Source: Verrucomicrobiota bacterium (GTDB lineage Bacteria > Verrucomicrobiota > Verrucomicrobiia > Opitutales > Opitutaceae). Taken from it: DNA of 10,617 bases. The stretch spans positions 1-10,617 of the forward strand of contig RFJS01000437.1 of the NCBI GenBank assembly GCA_003694825.1. Reading direction: 5' to 3'. Below, piece by piece: positions 7,458 to 10,617 of the stretch. Every line of letters starts with the position of its first letter. Positions within the stretch are counted from its first letter, which is position 1. Made by a program: the position numbers and the translations under genes. The notes beneath the pieces were generated by a model. It was not told where the DNA came from and made no database searches. It saw only the letters and a program-made list of their open reading frames with translations.

Positions 7458-9518
7458 TCAGGCGCGGGTGACCTTGCGTATCGGGTATTTGGTCACGGTG
7501 ACGCCTTTGGCGCCGCGCGAGGAGATTCTCAGTTCGGACAGGTCGAACTCGAAGTCCTTTACGCGCGCCTTGCAGCGGCCGCTGAGCTGGATGCGGACCT
7601 TCGAGGGCATGCTCGACTCGTTTTTCGTGGCGTCGAAGAAGACGACTTTGGAGCCTTCGGAGGCCGTGAGCTGGTAGAGTTTCTCGCGGGTGACGCCGCC
7701 GACCTGGAAGCGCTTGGCGAAGGCCTTCCCGGTTTTCTTGTCCTGGTAGATCATCGTGTAGAACCACGGGTCGTCATCGCGGCGGAAGAGCGCGACGTGG
7801 ATGATGTCGCGCCCCATGAAGACCTTGTCGGCGACGCGGGCGACTTTCATCGTGCCGGAGGCGGTGAAACAGATGACGTCGTCGAGTACCGAGCACTCGG
7901 TGACAAATTCATGGTTGCGCCAGTTCAGCCCGATGAAGCCCTCTTTGCGGTTGACGTAGAGGCGCTGGTTGGCGGTGACGACTTCGGCCGCGCTGATCTG
8001 CTCGAGCTCGTCGTAGCTGGTGCGGCGCTTGAGGCCCTTGCCGTATTTCTTCTGGAGGTTTTCGTACCAGGCGATCGTGTAGGCGGTGAGGTGCTTGAGG
8101 TGGTGTTTCACCTCTTTGATCTCGGCCTCGATCTTTTTGATCTGTTCGTCCGCCTTGAAGCGGTTGTAGGCGGAGATGCGCTTGATGCGGATTTCGGTGA
8201 GGCGGACGATGTCCTCTTCGGTGATCGGGCGGCGGAGGTTTTTGATGAAGGGCTCGAGTCCGGTGCGGATCTCGTGGAGGACGCTCTCCCAGGTCTTCGA
8301 CTTTTCGATACGGCGGTAGATGCGCTCTTCGATGAAGATGCGCTCGAGGCTGTCCCAGTGCCACTGCTGCTCGAGTTCTTCGAGGCGGATCTCGAGTTCG
8401 CGCTTGAGCAGTTCGCGGGTGTGGTCGACGCAGCGGCGGAGGATGTCGGAGACACCGAGAAAGACGGGCTTGTCATTCTCGATGACGCAGGCGGCCGGGG
8501 AGATGGAGACCTGGCAGTTGGTGAAGACGCAGAGCTGCTGGATGACCTTGTCGGCGTCGGATCCCGGAGGAAGGTGGATGAGGATCTCGACGGACTCGGC
8601 GGTGTTGTCGTCGATGTGCTTGATCTTGATCTTGCCGCGGGTGTTGGCGGCGATGATCGAGTCGATGAGCGAGGTCGTGGTGGTGCCGTAGGGGATCTCG
8701 GTGATGGCGAGCAGGTATTTGCCGCGCTTTTCGATCCTGGCGCGGATCTTCACGCGGCCGCCGCGCTGGCCGTCGTTGTATTCGGAAAAGTCGGCAATGC
8801 CGCCGGTGGGGAAGTCGGGGTAGAGGCGGAAGCGCTTGCCCTGGAGGTGGTTGATGGCGGCGCGGCAGATGTCGTTGAAGTTGTGCGGGAGGATGCGGGT
8901 GGAGAGGCCGACAGCGATGCCGTCGGCGCCTTCGGCGAGGACGATGGGGAATTTGGCGGGAAGGGTGACCGGCTCTTTGGCGCGGCCGTCGTAGCTGAGC
9001 TGCCAGACGGTGGTCTTGGGGTTGAAGATGACTTCGCGGGCGAAGGGGGTGAGGCGGGCCTCGATGTAGCGGGTGGCGGCGGCGCCGTCGCCGGTGAGGG
9101 GGTTGCCGAAATTGCCCTGGGGTTCGATGAGGAGGCCGCGCTGCGCGATGGCGACGAGGGCGGCGGCGATGGAGGCGTCGCCGTGGGGATGGTAGCGCAT
9201 GGTGGCGCCGACGATGTTGGCGACCTTGTGGAAGCGGCCGTCGTCCATTTCCCACATGGTATGGAGGATGCGGCGCTGGACGGGCTTGAAGCCGTCGTCG
9301 ATGTGGGGGACGGCGCGGTCGAGGATGACGTAGCTGGCGTAGTCGAGGAACCAGTTGCGGTAGTAGCGCTTGAGCGGAGCTTCGGTTTCGCCGTTGTCAT
9401 CCCCATCACCGGCGGGGGTGCCGGCGGCGGCCTGAGCTTTCTCTCGCGCGCGTTCGGCGGGCGTCTGGGCGAAGGGAAGCTTGGACTGGTTGGCGTCTGT
9501 TTTCTTGCGGCGGGCCAT
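7458..9518 (-). CDS. parC: DNA topoisomerase IV (gyrase-like) subunit A
   Basis: This 686-residue type IIA topoisomerase A subunit cuts and rejoins DNA to unlink chromosomes or change supercoiling; it needs a ParE/GyrB-type ATPase partner, which is not in this window. An N-terminal tail of about 50 charged, alanine-rich residues precedes the core. The core begins [30 protein letters not shown]. The winged-helix motif YHPHGDASI is at 109-117, and the catalytic tyrosine is Tyr151 in [12 protein letters not shown]. Isoleucine and glutamate matching gyrase signatures follow in LPHNFNDI and [16 protein letters not shown] coiled-coil arm is visible around [22 protein letters not shown]. The sequence strongly resembles Bacteroidetes-type ParC from memory. 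Its C-terminal pinwheel region (about 505-686) ends at [21 protein letters not shown], shorter than the roughly 850-residue homologues I recall. The start is an ATG at 9518 without a visible ribosome binding site. A GyrA paralogue label is possible but less likely. Confidence 0.93.
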   Translation of the reverse strand: MARRKKTDANQSKLPFAQTPAERAREKAQAAAGTPAGDGDDNGETEAPLKRYYRNWFLDYASYVILDRAVPHIDDGFKPVQRRILHTMWEMDDGRFHKVANIVGATMRYHPHGDASIAAALVAIAQRGLLIEPQGNFGNPLTGDGAAATRYIEARLTPFAREVIFNPKTTVWQLSYDGRAKEPVTLPAKFPIVLAEGADGIAVGLSTRILPHNFNDICRAAINHLQGKRFRLYPDFPTGGIADFSEYNDGQRGGRVKIRARIEKRGKYLLAITEIPYGTTTTSLIDSIIAANTRGKIKIKHIDDNTAESVEILIHLPPGSDADKVIQQLCVFTNCQVSISPAACVIENDKPVFLGVSDILRRCVDHTRELLKRELEIRLEELEQQWHWDSLERIFIEERIYRRIEKSKTWESVLHEIRTGLEPFIKNLRRPITEEDIVRLTEIRIKRISAYNRFKADEQIKKIEAEIKEVKHHLKHLTAYTIAWYENLQKKYGKGLKRRTSYDELEQISAAEVVTANQRLYVNRKEGFIGLNWRNHEFVTECSVLDDVICFTASGTMKVARVADKVFMGRDIIHVALFRRDDDPWFYTMIYQDKKTGKAFAKRFQVGGVTREKLYQLTASEGSKVVFFDATKNESSMPSKVRIQLSGRCKARVKDFEFDLSELRISSRGAKGVTVTKYPIRKVTRA

Positions 9519-9541
9519 GCGTGAAAAAGATCAGCGAGCAA

Positions 9542-9556
9542 ATCCCCTGCGGGGAT
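9542..9556. repeat. Perfect 6-bp hairpin in the parC leader
   Basis: ATCCCC (9542-9547), loop TGC and GGGGAT (9551-9556) form a perfect hairpin, beginning 24 bp upstream of the parC start codon on the opposite strand. It could be an operator or an mRNA leader structure; the function is not shown by the sequence. Confidence 0.45.
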
Positions 9557-9600
9557 GTCCACGGTGAAATGTGTGTCTGTTGGCCGCTGTCGGTGCGCGT

Positions 9601-9660
9601 CTCCCGGGACCGGGAGGGGGCGCGTCGCCTCCCGGGAGGGCGGGGTCTCCCGAGGGGGAC
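9601..9660. repeat. Cluster of three CTCCCGGG-type inverted repeats upstream of the macro-domain gene
   Basis: Three adjacent dyads share a CTCCCG/CGGGAG theme. The first is CTCCCGG-GA-CCGGGAG (9601-9616). The second is CCTCCCGGGAGG (9628-9639), a perfect 12-bp palindrome. The third is GTCTCCC-GA-GGGGGAC (9645-9660), with one G-T pair. Their centres are spaced about 25 and 19 bp apart. They could be tandem protein-binding sites or leader hairpins for the macro-domain gene that starts 50 nt later, or a decayed repeat element. Confidence 0.5.
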
Positions 9661-9709
9661 GGCCTGCGGCTTGCGGTTCGGGACGGGCGTTGGCAGAGTG
9701 GCGGCGGCC

Positions 9710-10210
9710 ATGAGCATGCGCGCGAAACAGGGAGACATCACCCGGCTGGAGGTGGATGCGATCGTCAATGCGGCGAACACCTCGCTGCTCGGGGGAGGAG
9801 GAGTGGATGGTGCGATCCACCGGGCGGCGGGTCCGGAGCTTCTGGAGGCCTGCCGGGCGATCGGAGGATGTCCGACGGGCGAAGCGAGGCTGACGCCCGG
9901 GTTCAGGCTTCCGGCGAAATATGTGATCCACACGGTTGGCCCGGTGTGGCGGGGCGGCGGTCACGGCGAGGACCGGCTGCTCGAGTCCTGTTATCGGGAA
10001 AGCCTTCGCATCGCGGAGGCGTTGCCCGATGTCCGCACCATCGCGTTTCCGTGCATCAGCACGGGCGTCTATGGCTTTCCGCCGGAGCGGGCGGCGAAGA
10101 TCGCGGTGGCGGTGTGCCGGGAGAGTCCGCTCGAGATCACCTTCTGCTGTTTCCTCGAACGGGATCTCGAGATCTATCGCCGGCTGCTGGGCGCTTCGTC
10201 GGCCGCCTGA
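9710..10210 (+). CDS. Macro-domain protein, YmdB/MacroD-type ADP-ribose deacetylase
   Basis: This 166-residue, single-domain cytoplasmic protein closely follows E. coli YmdB. Proteins of this type bind ADP-ribose, hydrolyse O-acetyl-ADP-ribose, and in MacroD relatives remove mono-ADP-ribose from acidic side chains. Conserved parts are [17 protein letters not shown] at 7-23 with Asn20 and Asn23, loop 1 [14 protein letters not shown] at 28-41 with the catalytic-type Asp33 (YmdB Asp35), CPTGEA at 54-59, [13 protein letters not shown] at 71-83, and diphosphate loop 2 [12 protein letters not shown] at 113-124. All key positions are kept, so activity is likely. I chose the ATG at 9710; an ATG at 9716 is nearly as good. 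In-frame codons further upstream (to 9521) have no family resemblance. No partner ADP-ribosyltransferase lies beside it, so nothing here indicates a toxin-antitoxin unit. A general role in NAD metabolite or ADP-ribosylation turnover is the simplest reading. Confidence 0.94.
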   Translation: MSMRAKQGDITRLEVDAIVNAANTSLLGGGGVDGAIHRAAGPELLEACRAIGGCPTGEARLTPGFRLPAKYVIHTVGPVWRGGGHGEDRLLESCYRESLRIAEALPDVRTIAFPCISTGVYGFPPERAAKIAVAVCRESPLEITFCCFLERDLEIYRRLLGASSAA

Positions 10211-10233
10211 CGCGCGGGCGGCCTCCGTGCCGC

Positions 10234-10617
10234 TCAACGGGCCGGGGTGGTGTCTGCCGGTGGTGCCGGATCGAGCTGTCGCCAGGCGGAAAAGAACTGG
10301 ATCTCGGTTTGCTTCTCCCAGGGGCCGGGCAGCGGCGGCTGCCCGTCGGCGGCGAGTTCCCAATGGTCGAGGATGGCAAAGACCGGCATGTCGGCGGGGG
10401 CCTGTCGCCGGTAGCGCTCGAAATGCTCCGGCGTAACGAGATCCGGGCGCAGGATGGGCAGGTCCGTGTAGAAGTAGAGCGCGCCGCTGGCCTGCATGGT
10501 GACGACGAGGGCGTTCTTCGGGATGTGTGCCGCCGCCCACTCGGCGATGAGCCGGTGGCGGCGTTCATTGGCGGGAACGCCGAGCACGTGCAGGTCGCGG
10601 GTCTGGCGCGGACCGAA
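10234..10617 (-). CDS. C-terminal part of an unidentified protein, possibly a membrane glycosyltransferase (partial)
   Basis: The minus-strand frame is open from the right edge to a TGA at 10234, giving 127 visible residues; the start lies outside the window. The fragment is soluble in character, with no membrane helix. It begins with an Arg-rich stretch, then ANERRHRLIAEWAAAHIP, then KNALVVTMQASGALYFYTDLP, followed by a helical segment (LVTPEHFERYRRQAP), a strand (MPVFAILDHWEL) and a Pro-rich tail ending PPADTTPAR. The order of a helix, a strand reading roughly 'who can be seen or tracked', and the YTDLPILRPD segment is reminiscent of the periplasmic tail of PMT/ArnT-like GT-C glycosyltransferases, where a similar YT-x-R-P-I-L motif occurs. 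That is a weak, memory-based resemblance. The coding nature is supported by the regular alternation of predicted strands and helices and by the lack of any competing gene. It converges on the macro-domain gene, with a 23-nt gap. Confidence 0.7.
   Translation of the reverse strand, partial: FGPRQTRDLHVLGVPANERRHRLIAEWAAAHIPKNALVVTMQASGALYFYTDLPILRPDLVTPEHFERYRRQAPADMPVFAILDHWELAADGQPPLPGPWEKQTEIQFFSAWRQLDPAPPADTTPAR

Larger units (their letters stand above)
9519..9709. promoter_or_regulatory. Divergent intergenic region between parC and the macro-domain gene
   Basis: This 191-bp spacer must contain the start signals for both divergent genes. It holds several short perfect or near-perfect inverted repeats, annotated separately (9542-9556 and 9601-9660). 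The + frame is open through the whole spacer from a GTG at 9521, but the encoded stretch has no recognisable protein character. No clear -35/-10 pair or ribosome binding site was found for either gene. The regulatory role is inferred from orientation. Confidence 0.4.

Noticed and set aside
7275..9524. A 749-codon open frame on the + strand opposite parC
   Set aside because: It is made of low-complexity Gly/Ala/Asp/Val/Leu sequence, the pattern produced by reading the complement of a GC-rich gene, and parC on the other strand has unmistakable motifs.
9521..9709. An N-terminal extension of the macro-domain protein
   Set aside because: The 63 codons have no family resemblance and are built on inverted repeats; the conserved domain begins only a few residues after the ATG at 9710.
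9710..10617. A DarTG-like toxin-antitoxin module
   Set aside because: DarG is a macro-domain antitoxin encoded beside the DarT transferase, but neither neighbour here resembles an ADP-ribosyltransferase, and the macro domain is of the YmdB type.

Overview
This is a GC-rich, densely coding chromosomal window. The organism is most likely from the Verrucomicrobia, perhaps an Opitutales-type bacterium. That is an inference: the topoisomerase IV A subunit has the sequence style I associate with Bacteroidetes and relatives, yet composition is very GC-rich, and no start codon in the window has a convincing Shine-Dalgarno sequence in front of it. No rRNA or tRNA gene, IS element, integrase, phage gene or CRISPR array was seen.

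Positions 1-4517 (+ strand) look like one five-gene operon. It holds the 3' end of a MacA/HlyD-type periplasmic adaptor, a MacB-type ABC ATPase, a MacB/FtsX-type permease, an OmpR-family response regulator and a membrane sensor histidine kinase. Three of the four junctions are 4-nt stop/start overlaps; the fourth is a 53-nt gap. The likely picture is an envelope export or efflux pump encoded with the two-component system that senses its stimulus or controls it. The outer-membrane channel is not in view and could lie upstream of base 1.

Positions 4545-5939 (- strand) encode class II fumarase (fumC), convergent with the kinase. Divergent from it, 6061-7266 (+) encodes a GT8-like glycosyltransferase with an extra C-terminal beta-rich domain. 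A 191-bp non-coding stretch (7267-7457) follows, with two related perfect palindromes, and then parC on the - strand (7458-9518).

A second non-coding stretch (9519-9709), rich in short inverted repeats, separates parC from a divergent stand-alone macro-domain protein of the YmdB/MacroD type (9710-10210, +). The right edge (10234 to the end, - strand) is the C-terminal tail of a protein entering from outside the window, possibly a membrane glycosyltransferase.

Most of the window is ordinary core and envelope gene content; I did not find a convincing novel system. The points worth a second look are the paired palindromes, the alanines at both quinolone-contact positions of ParC together with its short C-terminal domain, the inverted-repeat cluster at the parC/macro divergence, the two-domain glycosyltransferase, and the lack of Shine-Dalgarno sequences.
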